Origin: an uncultured Modestobacter sp.
Lineage (GTDB): Bacteria; Actinomycetota; Actinomycetes; Mycobacteriales; Geodermatophilaceae
Length of the DNA stretch: 64,000 nt
Direction: 5' to 3'
Assembly (NCBI RefSeq): GCF_947486615.1
Contig: NZ_CANKUD010000008.1
Span: 124,001 to 188,000, forward strand
The translations under genes and the position numbers were made by a program. The notes under the pieces were generated by a model. It was not told where the DNA came from, did no database searches, and saw nothing but the letters and a program-made list of their open reading frames with translations. Below, in pieces: positions 17,550 through 27,140 of this stretch. The first letter of the stretch is position 1, and every line of letters begins with the position of its first letter.

Positions 17550-18434
17550 ATGTCCCGCACGCCCACGCACGCCGCCCAGTTCGCCGACGTCGCGGACGTG
17601 ACGACGCGGCTGTCGGCCGCGGGGTACCTGCCCGACCACCAGATCGCCACGACGGTGTTCCTGGCCGACCGGCTGGGCAAGCCGCTGCTGGTCGAGGGCC
17701 CGGCCGGGGTCGGCAAGACCGAGCTGGCCAAGGCGATGGCCACCGCGACGGGTGCCGAGCTGATCCGGCTGCAGTGCTACGAGGGGCTGGACGAGGCCCG
17801 GGCGCTGTACGAGTGGAACTACAAGAAGCAGCTGCTGCGGATCTCCGCCGCGGGCACCGGCGGCGCCGACTGGGACACGGTGCACGACGACGTCTTCGGT
17901 GAGGAGTTCCTGCTCGCCCGCCCGCTGCTGACCGCCATCCGGCGCACCGAGCCCACCGTGCTGCTGATCGACGAGACCGACAAGGCCGACGTCGAGGTGG
18001 AGGGCCTGCTGCTGGAGGTGCTCAGCGACTTCCAGGTGACCATCCCCGAGCTGGGCACGATCACCGCCGTCCGCCGGCCGATGGTGGTGCTCACCTCCAA
18101 CGCCACCCGCGAGCTGTCCGAGGCGCTCAAGCGGCGCTGCCTGTACCTGGCGCTGGACTACCCGAGTGCGGAGCGGGAGCGGGAGATCGTGCTCTCCCGG
18201 GTGCCCGACCTCGCCCCGGGCCTGGCCGACCAGCTGGTGCGCACGGTGCGGGCGCTGCGGGCACTGGAGCTGAAGAAGTCGCCGTCGATCTCCGAGACGC
18301 TGGACTGGGCGCAGACCCTGCTGGCGCTCGGGCTGGACACCCTGGACGAGCAGGCGATGCGCTCGACGCTGGGCGTGGTGCTCAAGCACGCCAGCGACCA
18401 GGCCCGCGCCGCGGCCGAGCTGCGGCTGAACTGA
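17550..18434 (+). CDS. MoxR-family AAA+ ATPase
   Basis: A 294-residue AAA+ ATPase that probably acts as a chaperone for metal-centre insertion or complex assembly with the downstream VWA protein. Walker A is GPAGVGKTELA (residues ~52-62), Walker B is VLLIDETDKAD, and sensor 1 is VLTSNATRELSEALKRRC. A GAGGAG SD precedes the ATG. The ATGA overlap with the VWA gene means tight coupling, a pairing conserved across actinobacteria and in CO-dehydrogenase (CoxD/CoxE) clusters, although no cox genes are seen here. Confidence 0.9.
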   Translation: MSRTPTHAAQFADVADVTTRLSAAGYLPDHQIATTVFLADRLGKPLLVEGPAGVGKTELAKAMATATGAELIRLQCYEGLDEARALYEWNYKKQLLRISAAGTGGADWDTVHDDVFGEEFLLARPLLTAIRRTEPTVLLIDETDKADVEVEGLLLEVLSDFQVTIPELGTITAVRRPMVVLTSNATRELSEALKRRCLYLALDYPSAEREREIVLSRVPDLAPGLADQLVRTVRALRALELKKSPSISETLDWAQTLLALGLDTLDEQAMRSTLGVVLKHASDQARAAAELRLN

Positions 18435-19888
18435 TGTCCGGGCCGTCGCCGCAGCCGCGCGGCCCGGCCGTGCCCGGGGGGCTGGCCGGGCACCTGGACG
18501 GTTTCGTCCGTGCGGTGCGCGAGGCCGGCGTCCCGGTCGGGATCAGCCAGGCGGTGGACGCCGCCGAGGTGCTCACCGTGGTCGACCTGCTCGACCGGGA
18601 GCAGCTGCGGCACGGGCTGGCCGCGGTGCTGCTCCGGCGGGCCGCGCAACGGGAGGCCTACGACGTCCTGTTCGACCTGTGGTGGCCGCTGACCGACCGC
18701 CCGGCCCACGCTCCGGACGGCCAGGACGAGCCCGAGGACGCCGACGGCGAGGACGGCGGGGACCCCGACGGGCCGCTGCCGGTGGGCGACCCGGGTGCGC
18801 TCGCCGAGGCGATGCGCGCCGAGCTGCTGCGCCTGCTGCTGGACGGCGACGAGGAGGCGCTGCGCCGGTTCGCCCGGCTCGCGGTGGACCGGCTGGGGGC
18901 GGGTACGCCCACGGCGTCGGGGCAGTCGTTCTTCAGCTACCGCGTGCTGCGCGCGCTCTCGCCGGACACCCTGGTCGCCCAGCTGCTCGCCGGGATGCTG
19001 GGCTCGGCGGACCGCGGTGGCCTGGCCGAGCAGGTGGCCCGGTCGACGGCCAAGGAGCGGATCGCGGCGTTCCGGACGGCGGTGGAGGCCGAGGTGCGGC
19101 GCCGGACCGCGGCGGAGAAGGGGCGGGACAAGGTCGCCCGCAACGCCGTCCGGCCGCTGGCCGACCAGGTCGACTTCCTGCGGGCGCAGCAGGCCGACCT
19201 GGCCGAGCTGCGGCGCACGGTCGCCCCGCTCGCCCGGCGGCTGGCCGCCAAGCTGTCCGCCCGGCGGCGGCTGGGGCGGGCCGGGCGGCTGGACTTCCGG
19301 CGCACCGTGCGGGCCTCGCTGGCCACCGGGGGCATGCCACTGGTCACCCACCACCGGCCGCGCGCGGTGCACAAGCCCGAGCTGGTCGTGCTGTGCGACG
19401 TCAGCGGGTCGGTCGCCGGCTTCAGCCACTTCACGCTGATGCTCACCCAGGCGCTCCGCGAGCACTTCAGCGGCGTCCGGGCGTTCGCGTTCGTCGACAC
19501 CACCGACGAGGTGTCCCGCTTCTTCGCCCCCGGCGCCGACGTGGTCGACGCGATCGCCCGGATCGGGCGGGAGGCCGGCGTGGTCGGCTTCGACGGGCAC
19601 AGCGACTACGGCAACTCCCTGGAGGTGTTCGCCGAGCGGTGGCCGGCCGCGGTCGGACCGAAGACGTCGCTGCTGGTCCTCGGGGACGGCCGCACCAACT
19701 ACCGGCACCCCGGGCTGCCGACGTTGGCCGACCTGGTGCACCGCTCCCGGACCGCGCACTGGCTCAACCCGGAGCCCCGCCGGCTGTGGGGGAGCGGTGA
19801 CTCCGCGGCCGACCAGTACCGGCAGGTGATCCCCATGGTGGAGGTGCGCACGGCCGCCCAGTTGGCCGACTTCGTCACCACCCTCTGA
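18434..19888 (+). CDS. VWA-domain protein (CoxE-like)
   Basis: 484 residues. The C-terminal half is a von Willebrand A domain with the MIDAS motif DVSGS at residue ~322, a downstream Thr, and DGHSDYG as the third metal site. The N-terminal half is helical, with an acidic insertion at about residues 90-120. It belongs to the CoxE/VWA family that partners with MoxR ATPases. It is coupled to the upstream MoxR gene by an ATGA overlap. The cellular target is unknown. Confidence 0.87.
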   Translation: MSGPSPQPRGPAVPGGLAGHLDGFVRAVREAGVPVGISQAVDAAEVLTVVDLLDREQLRHGLAAVLLRRAAQREAYDVLFDLWWPLTDRPAHAPDGQDEPEDADGEDGGDPDGPLPVGDPGALAEAMRAELLRLLLDGDEEALRRFARLAVDRLGAGTPTASGQSFFSYRVLRALSPDTLVAQLLAGMLGSADRGGLAEQVARSTAKERIAAFRTAVEAEVRRRTAAEKGRDKVARNAVRPLADQVDFLRAQQADLAELRRTVAPLARRLAAKLSARRRLGRAGRLDFRRTVRASLATGGMPLVTHHRPRAVHKPELVVLCDVSGSVAGFSHFTLMLTQALREHFSGVRAFAFVDTTDEVSRFFAPGADVVDAIARIGREAGVVGFDGHSDYGNSLEVFAERWPAAVGPKTSLLVLGDGRTNYRHPGLPTLADLVHRSRTAHWLNPEPRRLWGSGDSAADQYRQVIPMVEVRTAAQLADFVTTL

Positions 19889-19954
19889 GGGCCGGCGGGG
19901 CGTCGGAGTCCCCTGCGGCCGACGGTCGGAGGACCGGCCGTGGCGGAGCCGGGC

Positions 19955-19960
19955 TAGGCT
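19955..19960 (+). promoter_or_regulatory. -10 element of nadD
   Basis: TAGGCT ends 6 nt before the nadD GTG, with no SD: a leaderless-type promoter. Confidence 0.5.
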
Positions 19961-19966
19961 CGGTCG

Positions 19967-20737
19967 GTGGCAGGACGTCGACTCGGGGTGATGGGCGGGA
20001 CCTTCGACCCCGTGCACCACGGTCACCTGGTCGCCGCCAGCGAGGTCGCCGGCAGGTTCGGGCTCGACGAGGTCGTGTTCGTGCCGACCGGTCAGCCGTG
20101 GCAGAAGTCCGAGCGCGGGGTGAGCCCGGCGGAGGACCGCTACCTCATGACGGTGATCGCTACCGCCTCCAACCCGCGGTTCTCGGTGAGCCGGGTCGAC
20201 ATCGACCGGGGCGGCCCGACCTACACGATCGACACCCTGAACGACCTGCGCCGGGAGCACCCCGACGCGGAGCTCTTCTTCATCACCGGCGCCGACGCCC
20301 TCGCCCAGATCGTGGGCTGGCGGGAGACCGACAAGCTCTTCCACCTGGCCCACTTCGTCGGCGTCACCCGGCCCGGGTACCAGCTGGCAGACGCCGAGCT
20401 GCCGCAGGGCGCGGTCAGCCTGGTGGAGGTGCCCGCGCTGGCGATCAGCTCCACCGACTGCCGTGACCGGGTCCGCCGGGGGCGGCCGGTCTGGTACCTG
20501 GTGCCCGACGGCGTGGTGCAGTACATCGAGAAGCGCGGGCTCTACCACCCCGGCGCCGCCGGTCCCGACGAGCTGCTCCCCGGCACCGGGGTCCGCGTCC
20601 ACGGCACGCCCGACCGGACGACGAGCGCCGGCACGCCCGCCACCCCAGTCCCGTTCGAGTCGGGCAGGCCCACCCTGCCCGACGACCCAGCCCCCGGGGA
20701 CGGCACGTCCCCCGACCTGCAGGAGATGCCCCGATGA
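19967..20737 (+). CDS. nadD: Nicotinate-nucleotide adenylyltransferase
   Basis: Adenylates nicotinate mononucleotide in NAD synthesis. 256 residues. The nucleotidyltransferase motif [11 protein letters not shown] is at residues 10-20, and the [21 protein letters not shown] region is the C-terminal signature. A Pro/Gly-rich tail of about 55 residues beyond the usual end is probably disordered. It overlaps rsfS by 4 bp, and the nadD-rsfS-phosphatase order is common in actinobacteria. Confidence 0.94.
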   Translation: MAGRRLGVMGGTFDPVHHGHLVAASEVAGRFGLDEVVFVPTGQPWQKSERGVSPAEDRYLMTVIATASNPRFSVSRVDIDRGGPTYTIDTLNDLRREHPDAELFFITGADALAQIVGWRETDKLFHLAHFVGVTRPGYQLADAELPQGAVSLVEVPALAISSTDCRDRVRRGRPVWYLVPDGVVQYIEKRGLYHPGAAGPDELLPGTGVRVHGTPDRTTSAGTPATPVPFESGRPTLPDDPAPGDGTSPDLQEMPR

Positions 20738-21240
20738 CCGCCTCGGCCGAGGCCCGCGAGACCGCGCTGATCGCAGCGCAGGCCGCCGCCGACAAACTGG
20801 CCACCGACGTCTCGATCGTCGACGTCAGCGATCGACTGGCGATCACCGACGCCTTCGTCCTCACCTCCGCCCCCAGCGAGCGTCAGGTGGCGGCGATCGT
20901 CGACGCCGTGGAGGAGCAGCTGCGCGAGCACGGCGTGAAGCCGGTGCGCCGTGAGGGCGTCGCAGAGGGGCGCTGGGTGCTGCTGGACTTCGTGGACGTC
21001 GTCGTGCACGTGCAGCACGCCGAGGAGCGGGCCTACTACGCCCTCGAGCGGCTGTGGAAGGACTGCCCGGTCATCCCCTTCACCGATGCGGCAGCCCCAC
21101 CATCGGCCGGGACGACGACCGGCGCCGCTGACCAGTCCGGCGTCGCCGAGGCGACGGGCGCCGCCGAGGCGACCGTCGCTGCCGACGCGTCCGGCGAGGG
21201 CCGGTCCGACGACCCGGAGCAGGGCGAGTCCGACCGGTGA
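20734..21240 (+). CDS. rsfS: Ribosome silencing factor RsfS
   Basis: Binds L14 on the 50S subunit and blocks subunit joining under starvation. 168 residues; the first ~118 are the RsfS/DUF143 fold, with [24 protein letters not shown] and [16 protein letters not shown]. The last ~50 residues are an Ala/Gly/Asp-rich extension absent from most homologues. It overlaps nadD upstream and the phosphatase gene downstream by 4 bp each. Confidence 0.93.
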   Translation: MTASAEARETALIAAQAAADKLATDVSIVDVSDRLAITDAFVLTSAPSERQVAAIVDAVEEQLREHGVKPVRREGVAEGRWVLLDFVDVVVHVQHAEERAYYALERLWKDCPVIPFTDAAAPPSAGTTTGAADQSGVAEATGAAEATVAADASGEGRSDDPEQGESDR

Positions 21241-22010
21241 CCGACGGCGCTGGCGACCCGCCGGTGCGCCGCCTGCTCGTCTGGCGGCACGGGCGGACCG
21301 AGTGGAACGCCGGTGGCCGGTTCCAGGGCCAGCTCGACCCGCCCCTGGACGACGAGGGTCGGGCCCAGGCGGCGCGGACCGCGCCGGTGCTGGCCGGCCT
21401 GCTGCGCGGCGAGGAGGTGCTGCTGGTCTCCAGTGACCTGCAGCGGGCCGTGGACACCGCGGGCGCGCTCGCGCCGTTCCTGGGCGTGCCGCTGCAGGTC
21501 GACGAGCGGCTGCGGGAGCACGGACTCGGCAGCTGGGAGGGGCTGACCCGCGACGAGGTGGCCGAGCGGCACCCCGAGCAGTACGCGGACTGGATGGCCG
21601 GCCGTCCGGTGCCGGGGCGCGGCGGCGAGGCTCAGGCCGACGTCGCCGCCCGGGCGCTCGCCGCGGTCGCCGCACTCCCGCCCGCGGACGTCGCCGTCCT
21701 GGTGACCCACGGAGGCACGGCGGGTCGGCTGCTGGAGGCGCTGCTGGGCATCGGCCCGGAGCACCGCCGGCTGTTCGGGCCGCTGGGCAACTGCCACTGG
21801 AGCGAACTGTCCTTCCAGGCCTCGGGGTGGCGGCTGATGCGGCACAACGTGTCGGTGCCCGTCCCGGTCGAGGGCGGCCGGTGGGCGACCGGCGACCGGG
21901 GCCCGTTCCCCGGGCCGTCCGGCACGGACGTGCCCGACGCCCCGCCGTCGGGCGCCACCCCGGATGAGGCCCCGCCGGCGACCCTGACCGACGCCGACGC
22001 CGCGGGCTGA
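21237..22010 (+). CDS. Histidine phosphatase family protein
   Basis: 257 residues, of which the first ~205 form a phosphoglycerate-mutase-like fold. The catalytic RHG motif is VWRHGRTEWN (His ~18) and the second His is in VTHGGTAGRLLEALLG. It may dephosphorylate sugar phosphates or act as a glucosyl-3-phosphoglycerate-type phosphatase; the substrate cannot be set from the sequence. The Pro-rich tail is probably disordered. The GTG overlaps the rsfS stop. Confidence 0.85.
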   Translation: MTDGAGDPPVRRLLVWRHGRTEWNAGGRFQGQLDPPLDDEGRAQAARTAPVLAGLLRGEEVLLVSSDLQRAVDTAGALAPFLGVPLQVDERLREHGLGSWEGLTRDEVAERHPEQYADWMAGRPVPGRGGEAQADVAARALAAVAALPPADVAVLVTHGGTAGRLLEALLGIGPEHRRLFGPLGNCHWSELSFQASGWRLMRHNVSVPVPVEGGRWATGDRGPFPGPSGTDVPDAPPSGATPDEAPPATLTDADAAG

Positions 22011-22077
22011 CCGCCGCCGTCGTCGTCCGCGTCACCGACCTCGCGGCCAGTCCGACCGACCCCGCGCCCTGTCCGTC

Positions 22078-22083
22078 TAACCT
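22078..22083 (+). promoter_or_regulatory. -10 element of the DegV-family gene
   Basis: TAACCT ends 6 nt before the ATG at 22090, with no SD: a leaderless-type promoter. Confidence 0.5.
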
Positions 22084-22089
22084 CTCGCC

Positions 22090-23028
22090 ATGTCCGTCGC
22101 CGTGGTCACCGACTCGACGGCCTACCTGCCGGCCGAGGTCGTGGACACGCTGGGCATCGAGGTCGTGCCGCTCTACGTCGTGCTGGCCGGGCGGTCGGGC
22201 CGGGAGGGCGGCGACGTCACCTCTGCAGAGGTGGCCCGGTCGCTGGGGGTGCGCGGCGGCCACGTCTCCACCTCCCGGCCGACGCCGGGTGACTTCGTCG
22301 CGGTCTACCGCCGGCTGCTGGACGGTGGTGCCGAGCGGGTCGTGTCGGTGCACCTGTCGGGCGAGCTGTCGGGCACGTGGGACGCGGCCCGGGTCGCCGC
22401 CGGCCAGGTCGGCGAGCACCTGGTGACCGTGCTGGACTCCCGGTCCGCGGCGATGGGCACCGGGTTCGCGGTGCTCGCCGCGGCGCGTGCGGCGGCCGAC
22501 GGCGCCGGGGCCGGGGACGTGGCGACGGCGGCCCGGGACACGGCCGCGGCGACCCGCACGTTCTTCGTGGTCGACACCCTGGAGCACCTCCGGCGGGGTG
22601 GTCGGATCGGCGCGGCCGCCGCGTTGCTGGGCAGCGCCCTGGCGGTCAAGCCGGTGCTGCACGTGACCGACGGCCACGTGGTCGCCCTGGAGAAGGTGCG
22701 GACCTCCGCCCGAGCGGTCAACCGGCTGGTCCAGCGGGCGGTGGACGTCGCGGGTGACGGTGCCGTCGCCGCGGCCGTGCACCACCTCGCCGCACCCGAG
22801 CGGGCCCAACGGCTGGCCGACCAGCTCACGGCCCGCCTGCCGCGGCTCACCGAGCTGTACGTCAGCGAGCTGGGCGCGGCGGTGGGCGCGCACGTCGGGC
22901 CGGGCGCCGTGGGCGTGGTGATCGACCCGACGCCCCGGCCGGCAGGTACCGGGCTGCAGCCGCCGGGACCAGCCGCACCGGAGGACGGTGCACCCGAGCT
23001 GCCCGCGGACGCCCAGCCGAAGGAGTAG
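22090..23028 (+). CDS. DegV-family fatty-acid-binding protein
   Basis: 312 residues. The start VAVVTDSTAYLPAEVVDTLGIEVVPLYVV and the SGTWDAARVAA segment are DegV signatures. Family members bind a fatty acid and can serve as FakB subunits of fatty-acid kinase; no fakA is visible here. The ORF ends in TAG, one of the few chromosomal genes here to do so, which matters because UAG may also be a selenocysteine codon in this organism. Confidence 0.87.
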   Translation: MSVAVVTDSTAYLPAEVVDTLGIEVVPLYVVLAGRSGREGGDVTSAEVARSLGVRGGHVSTSRPTPGDFVAVYRRLLDGGAERVVSVHLSGELSGTWDAARVAAGQVGEHLVTVLDSRSAAMGTGFAVLAAARAAADGAGAGDVATAARDTAAATRTFFVVDTLEHLRRGGRIGAAAALLGSALAVKPVLHVTDGHVVALEKVRTSARAVNRLVQRAVDVAGDGAVAAAVHHLAAPERAQRLADQLTARLPRLTELYVSELGAAVGAHVGPGAVGVVIDPTPRPAGTGLQPPGPAAPEDGAPELPADAQPKE

Positions 23029-23092
23029 TCGGGGCAGCAGGCGTGGACTCGGCATCCCGGCACCCTGGCGTCGCGGCCCGAGTCGGTGCTGC

Positions 23093-23124
23093 CGGTCGTC
23101 CACAGCCGGAACGGTCGTCCACAG
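23093..23124 (+). repeat. Direct repeat upstream of comEA
   Basis: The 13-mer CGGTCGTCCACAG occurs at 23093-23105 and 23112-23124, 19 bp apart, about 40-70 bp before the comEA -10. Each contains TCGTCCACA, one mismatch from the actinobacterial DnaA box TTGTCCACA. It could be an activator or DnaA site. Confidence 0.5.
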
Positions 23125-23161
23125 TCCCGACCGGCCGGTGCCTCCGCGGGTGACCGGCTCC

Positions 23162-23167
23162 TAGCGT
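23162..23167 (+). promoter_or_regulatory. -10 element of comEA
   Basis: TAGCGT ends 7 nt before the GTG at 23175, with no SD. Confidence 0.45.
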
Positions 23168-23174
23168 CCGGCGA

Positions 23175-24230
23175 GTGCGTTCCTCCGCTCGTCGCAGCGA
23201 CGACTCCGACGTCATCCGCGCTCGGCTGCGTGCGCTGCTGGCCGAGGAGCCGCAGCGAGCCGGCTGGGTGCCGGGGGAGGAGGACGACGTCCGCGCCCGG
23301 CACGCCCCGTGGGCGGCGGAGCAGGACGACGTCCGCCCGCGACCCGTCCGCTGGGCGGACGAGCAGGACGCCCCTCATGGCGGCGGTGTCCGGGCCGCCC
23401 GGTGGCCGGGACGGGAGGACGGCGTCAGCGCCAGGAGCCCGCGGACCGCCCGCTCGGCGGAGGAGCAGGACGACACCTCTGCCCGGAGCCCCCGAGCCGT
23501 CCGCTGGGCGGACGAGGACGACACCGATGAGCTCTACGACGTGGCCGACCTGCCGCGGGACGACGCCGCACTGCCCGCCGGCCTGGGCCGCCACCGCGCC
23601 CCCGGTCGGACGGCCAGGCTCGACCCGGGCCGACCGGGAGCGTGGACGCTGTGGGTCGTCGCCGTCCTCGCCGCGGTGGTGGTCGTGGGCTGGACGTGGG
23701 CGGATCGGCCGGCGGTGGAGCAGGTGCCCACCTCGACCTCGTCGAGCGTCCCGGCCGGCGACACGACCGCGGCGGCCGAGCCGACGGAGGACGCGGCAGC
23801 CCCGGTGGAGACCGGGACGGTGGTCGTCTCCGTGGTCGGGCAGGTCGCCGCTCCCGGTCTGGTGACGCTGCCGGCCGGCGCCCGGGTGGCCGATGCGCTC
23901 GCCGCCGCCGGTGGGCTCCTGCCGACGGCCGATCCGGCGTCGGTGAACGCCGCGGCCGTGGTCACCGACGGCGAGCAGATCGCCATCGGCGTCCCCGGCG
24001 TCGCCGCGCCCGCCGCCGCGGGATCAGCCGCACCAGGGGGTCCGCTGGACCTGAACTCCGCCACCGTGACCGATCTCGACGCGCTGCCGGGCATCGGCCC
24101 GGTGCTGGCCCAGCGGATCGTGGACCACCGCACCGCGCAGGGCCCGTTCACCAGCGTCGAGCAGCTGGACGACGTCAGCGGCATCGGTCCGGCGATCTAC
24201 GCCGAGCTGGCCGAGCGGGTCCGGGTCTGA
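23175..24230 (+). CDS. comEA: ComEA-like DNA-binding protein
   Basis: 351 residues. A cytoplasmic N-terminal region (1-155) contains repeated VRWADEQDD-like segments. It is followed by a TM helix (~157-175, WTLWVVAVLAAVVVVGWTW), a Ser/Thr/Ala linker, an SLBB domain (~215-275) and a C-terminal helix-hairpin-helix pair (LDLNSATVTDLDALPGIGPVLAQRI, from ~290) that binds double-stranded DNA. In competent bacteria ComEA hands DNA to the ComEC channel. comEC begins 2 nt downstream but is split by a mobile element, so the uptake route is probably inactive in this copy. Confidence 0.9.
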   Translation: MRSSARRSDDSDVIRARLRALLAEEPQRAGWVPGEEDDVRARHAPWAAEQDDVRPRPVRWADEQDAPHGGGVRAARWPGREDGVSARSPRTARSAEEQDDTSARSPRAVRWADEDDTDELYDVADLPRDDAALPAGLGRHRAPGRTARLDPGRPGAWTLWVVAVLAAVVVVGWTWADRPAVEQVPTSTSSSVPAGDTTAAAEPTEDAAAPVETGTVVVSVVGQVAAPGLVTLPAGARVADALAAAGGLLPTADPASVNAAAVVTDGEQIAIGVPGVAAPAAAGSAAPGGPLDLNSATVTDLDALPGIGPVLAQRIVDHRTAQGPFTSVEQLDDVSGIGPAIYAELAERVRV

Positions 24231-24232
24231 CG

Positions 24233-25042
24233 GTGCCCACCCGTCCAGCAGCGGCACGAGCGCCGGGGCGGCCGGTCCACCGGGTCCGCGCACCCGGGCG
24301 GTGGTCGTGGGTCGACCTGCGCCTGGTGCCGGTGGCGGTGACCGTCTGGCTGCTGACGCTGGCCGCGCCGTACCTGGACGTGCGGCTGCTGCTCGTGCTG
24401 GCCGGTGGCTCCGCGCTCGGGGCGGCCGCGGTCCTGTCCGGCGGCCGTGGCCGGGCGGGCGCATCGGTGACGGTGGCCTGTCTCGCCGCGCTCACCGTGA
24501 CCGGCGGGTTGGCGGCGGCCCGCGCCCAGGACCGGCTGGACTCGCCGTTGACCGGGCTGGCCGGCCGGGTCGTCGAGGTCCGGCTCGAGCTGGACGACGA
24601 CCCGCGCGTGCTGACGGCCGCCGGCGGGCCCCGGGCGCTGGTCCGGGGGAGCGTGACAGCGGTCGAGGACCGCGCCGCGGACGGGGACGACGTCCTTCTG
24701 TTCGGGCCGGCCGACGAGTGGACGGGGCTGCTGCCCGGCCAGACGGTCCGGCTGCGGGCGGCGGTCCGGGCAGCCGGGCCGGCGGACGGCGTGGTGGCCG
24801 TGCTGTCGGCGCGCTCGCCCCCGGAGGCGGTCGGGAGCCCGGGCGGGGGACAGCTGGCCGCCGGCTCGCTGCGCAGCGGGCTGGTCGCCTCGGCGGCCCG
24901 GACGCTGCCGGCACGCCCCGCCGGGCTGCTGCCGGGTCTGGTGGTGGGTGACACCAGCGCGATGGACCCCGAGCTCACCGCGGAGTTCCGGCGGGCCGGC
25001 CTGGCACACCTGACGGCGGTCTCCGGCGCGAACGTCAGTTAG
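24233..25042 (+). pseudogene. comEC: comEC, 5' part (interrupted by the integrative element)
   Basis: The GTG at 24233 starts the ComEC DNA-uptake channel. N-terminal TM helices and the OB-fold-like region (VVEVRLELDDD) are present, and translation runs to HLTAVSGANV. One codon later the reading frame enters the inserted element and stops at TAG 25040-25042. The continuation (ANVAIVVALVLWPLR) is found in the same frame at 35317 onward. The intact gene would be about 900 codons. Excision of the element would restore it. Confidence 0.92.
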
Positions 25043-25050
25043 GCAGGTAG
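25010..25050 (+). other. attL: left junction of the integrative element
   Basis: Chromosomal comEC sequence meets the element here. GCGAACGTC (25028-25036) is repeated at the right junction (35317-35325), and the shared GG dinucleotide is at 25025-25026. Element-side arm: GTCAGTTAG at 25034-25042. Confidence 0.8.
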
Positions 25051-25060
25051 CTTGACGCGC

Positions 25061-26506
25061 ATGACCAGCACGATGCCCCGGCAGCGTCCGGCCTCCCGTG
25101 ACGCTGCCGCAGTCCGCGCCGTCATCTACACCCGCGTGTCCTCAGACCCCAACGAGCGGGGCCGGTCCGTCAGTGAGCAGGAGGACGAGTGCCGCGCGGT
25201 GTGCCAGCGGGAGGGCTGGCAGGTGGTGGCCGTCTACAGCGACAACGACCGGTCAGCCAGCCGCTACGCCACCAAGGCGCGCCCGCAGTACAAGCGGGTC
25301 ATCGCCGCCGTGGACGCGGGCGAGGCGGACGTGCTGGTCACCTGGGAGGCCAGCCGGGCGCAGCGTGACCTGACCGCCTACGCCAGCCTCCGGGACCTGT
25401 GTGAGCGACGCGGGGTGCTGCTGTCCTACAGCGGGCGCACCTACGACATGACCGACGCTGACGACCGGTTCGGCACCGGCCTCGATGCTCTACTGGCTGA
25501 GCGCGAGTCCGACCAGACCAGGAAGCGGGTGCTGCGCGCGGTGCGTGCCAACGCGGAGAAGGGTCGCCCCCACGGCAGGCTGCTGTACGGCTACCGGCGC
25601 GAGTACGACCCGGCTACCCGCGAGCTGATCGGGCAGGTCCCGGACCCGGTGACTAGCGAGGTCGTGAAGGAGGCCGCCCGCCGGGTGCTGGCGGGGGAGA
25701 CGCCCTACGCGGTCGCCCAGGATCTCGACCGGCGCGGCGTCCCCACCCCGCGCGGGGGTGCTGGCTGGGACCTCACGCAGGTGAAGCGGCTGTGCGTCAA
25801 CCCCGGGTACGCGGGCAAGCGGGTGCACCAGGGCCGCGTCGTAGGTGACGCGGCCTGGCCGCCGCTGGTGGACGAGGCCACGCACCTGAGCCTGGTGGCC
25901 AAGCTGTCCGACCCGAGCCGGCGCTCCCAGCGGGACTCAGCGGTGAAGCACCTGCTGTCCGGCATCGCCGTCTGCGGTGTCTGTGGTGGCCGCCTCCGGG
26001 TGCAGAAGAACCGTGGCTTCCTGGCCTACCTGTGCACGGACGGCTTCCACGTCAGCCGCCTTGAGGAGAAGGTGGACGAGCTGGTCCAGGGCGTCACCGT
26101 GGCCCGCTTGCAGAGGCCCGACGTCCTGGCGGTGCTGGCCGACGACGGGGACGAGACGGTGGCTACGGCTCTGGCCGAGGCGCGCGAGAAGCGCGCACGC
26201 CTGGACGGCTTCTACGACGCGGCTGCCTCCGGCGAGCTGACGCCTGCGGCTCTGGCCCGCATCGAGGCGCGGCTGCTGCCGGAGATCGATGAGGCTGAGC
26301 GGCGGGCGCAGCGGGCCACGGTCCCGGCCGTGGTGGCGGGGACCGCCGGGCCGGACGCGGCGGCACGATGGGCGGAGCTGACGCTGCCGCAGCGCCGGGA
26401 GGTCATCGACACCCTGATGACCGTGCGCGTGCACCCCACCGGTCGGGGCGTCCGGACCTTCCGTCCTGAGGACGTGGAGATCGTCTGGAAGGGGGCCGTG
26501 GGGTGA
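25061..26506 (+). CDS. Large serine recombinase (integrase)
   Basis: 481 residues. The resolvase/invertase catalytic domain starts AVIYTRVSSDPNERGRSVSEQ with the nucleophile Ser in YTRVSS. The recombinase domain follows (GRLLYGYRREYDPATREL). A zinc-ribbon region CGVCGGRLRVQKN...YLC lies at ~309-335, with a coiled-coil-rich C-terminus. The ATG at 25061 is preferred over a TTG at 25052 because of the AGGTAG upstream. It lies 20-25 bp from attL, the usual position, and probably catalyses integration into comEC. Excision would need a directionality factor; the HTH protein at 30540 is a candidate. Confidence 0.93.
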   Translation: MTSTMPRQRPASRDAAAVRAVIYTRVSSDPNERGRSVSEQEDECRAVCQREGWQVVAVYSDNDRSASRYATKARPQYKRVIAAVDAGEADVLVTWEASRAQRDLTAYASLRDLCERRGVLLSYSGRTYDMTDADDRFGTGLDALLAERESDQTRKRVLRAVRANAEKGRPHGRLLYGYRREYDPATRELIGQVPDPVTSEVVKEAARRVLAGETPYAVAQDLDRRGVPTPRGGAGWDLTQVKRLCVNPGYAGKRVHQGRVVGDAAWPPLVDEATHLSLVAKLSDPSRRSQRDSAVKHLLSGIAVCGVCGGRLRVQKNRGFLAYLCTDGFHVSRLEEKVDELVQGVTVARLQRPDVLAVLADDGDETVATALAEAREKRARLDGFYDAAASGELTPAALARIEARLLPEIDEAERRAQRATVPAVVAGTAGPDAAARWAELTLPQRREVIDTLMTVRVHPTGRGVRTFRPEDVEIVWKGAVG

Positions 26507-26696
26507 TCAGGCGGTCCGTAGCGGACGTCACTGCTCCTGGGGTGCGCGGTCTGGGCAAGTCCCTGACCAGCTAGGTAGCTTGGGCAACGGCCGAGCTGTC
26601 CACCGGCAGCCCGACTGACCGCCCGCAGGAAGACCCTGCGTGCATAGCTCCCGCGTGGGGCTGGTCCACCTCCGGTGGGTCCAAGGACCGCCGCTC

Positions 26697-26936
26697 ATGC
26701 GCCGTCCCCTGTCCCCTGAGACCGCCGAGGCGCGCAGCCGCCTGGGCCTGTCCGTCCGGTACCAAGGCCCTGAGTCGGAGGCCGCCCAGCAGGCGCGCCG
26801 AGACCTCAAGGCCGCCAAGCTGGCCGACCACATCAAGCGGGTCGTCGATGCTGCGCCGCCGCTGACCAGCGAGCAGCGGAGCCGCCTCGCTGGCCTCCTG
26901 ACTCCCGCGAGGCAGCAGCGGGGCCAGCAGCAGTGA
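26697..26936 (+). CDS. Small helical hypothetical protein
   Basis: 79 residues (MRRPLSPETAEARSRLGL...), highly charged and helical, with ARRDLKAAKLADHIKRVV and SEQRSRLAGLL. Similar small proteins are common in actinobacterial mobile elements, but I cannot name a function. The ATG at 26697 has an AAGGA about 10 nt upstream; a GTG at 26640 would add 19 residues of unlikely composition. The gap 26507-26696 before it holds nothing I recognise. Confidence 0.55.
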   Translation: MRRPLSPETAEARSRLGLSVRYQGPESEAAQQARRDLKAAKLADHIKRVVDAAPPLTSEQRSRLAGLLTPARQQRGQQQ

Positions 26937-27140
26937 CCACCCCAGCGCCTCCTGGTCCCCGGAGCAGCGCGCTGGTGCACGTTCGGCTCACAAGCCCGGC
27001 GTTCGCCCTACAGTGCTGGGCAGGGCAGCTAGTGGGGAAGACCCACCCCGCGAGCAGCCCACACTTTCCCCTCGGGAGGAACTGCGGTGGCCCACGGGCT
27101 GCCGGGGACCGAGGGGCCTACCCGTCAGGGAGGCCCCACC

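Noticed and set aside
25040-25042. TAG in comEC read as selenocysteine
   Set aside because: It belongs to the inserted element; native comEC continues with GCG at this point.
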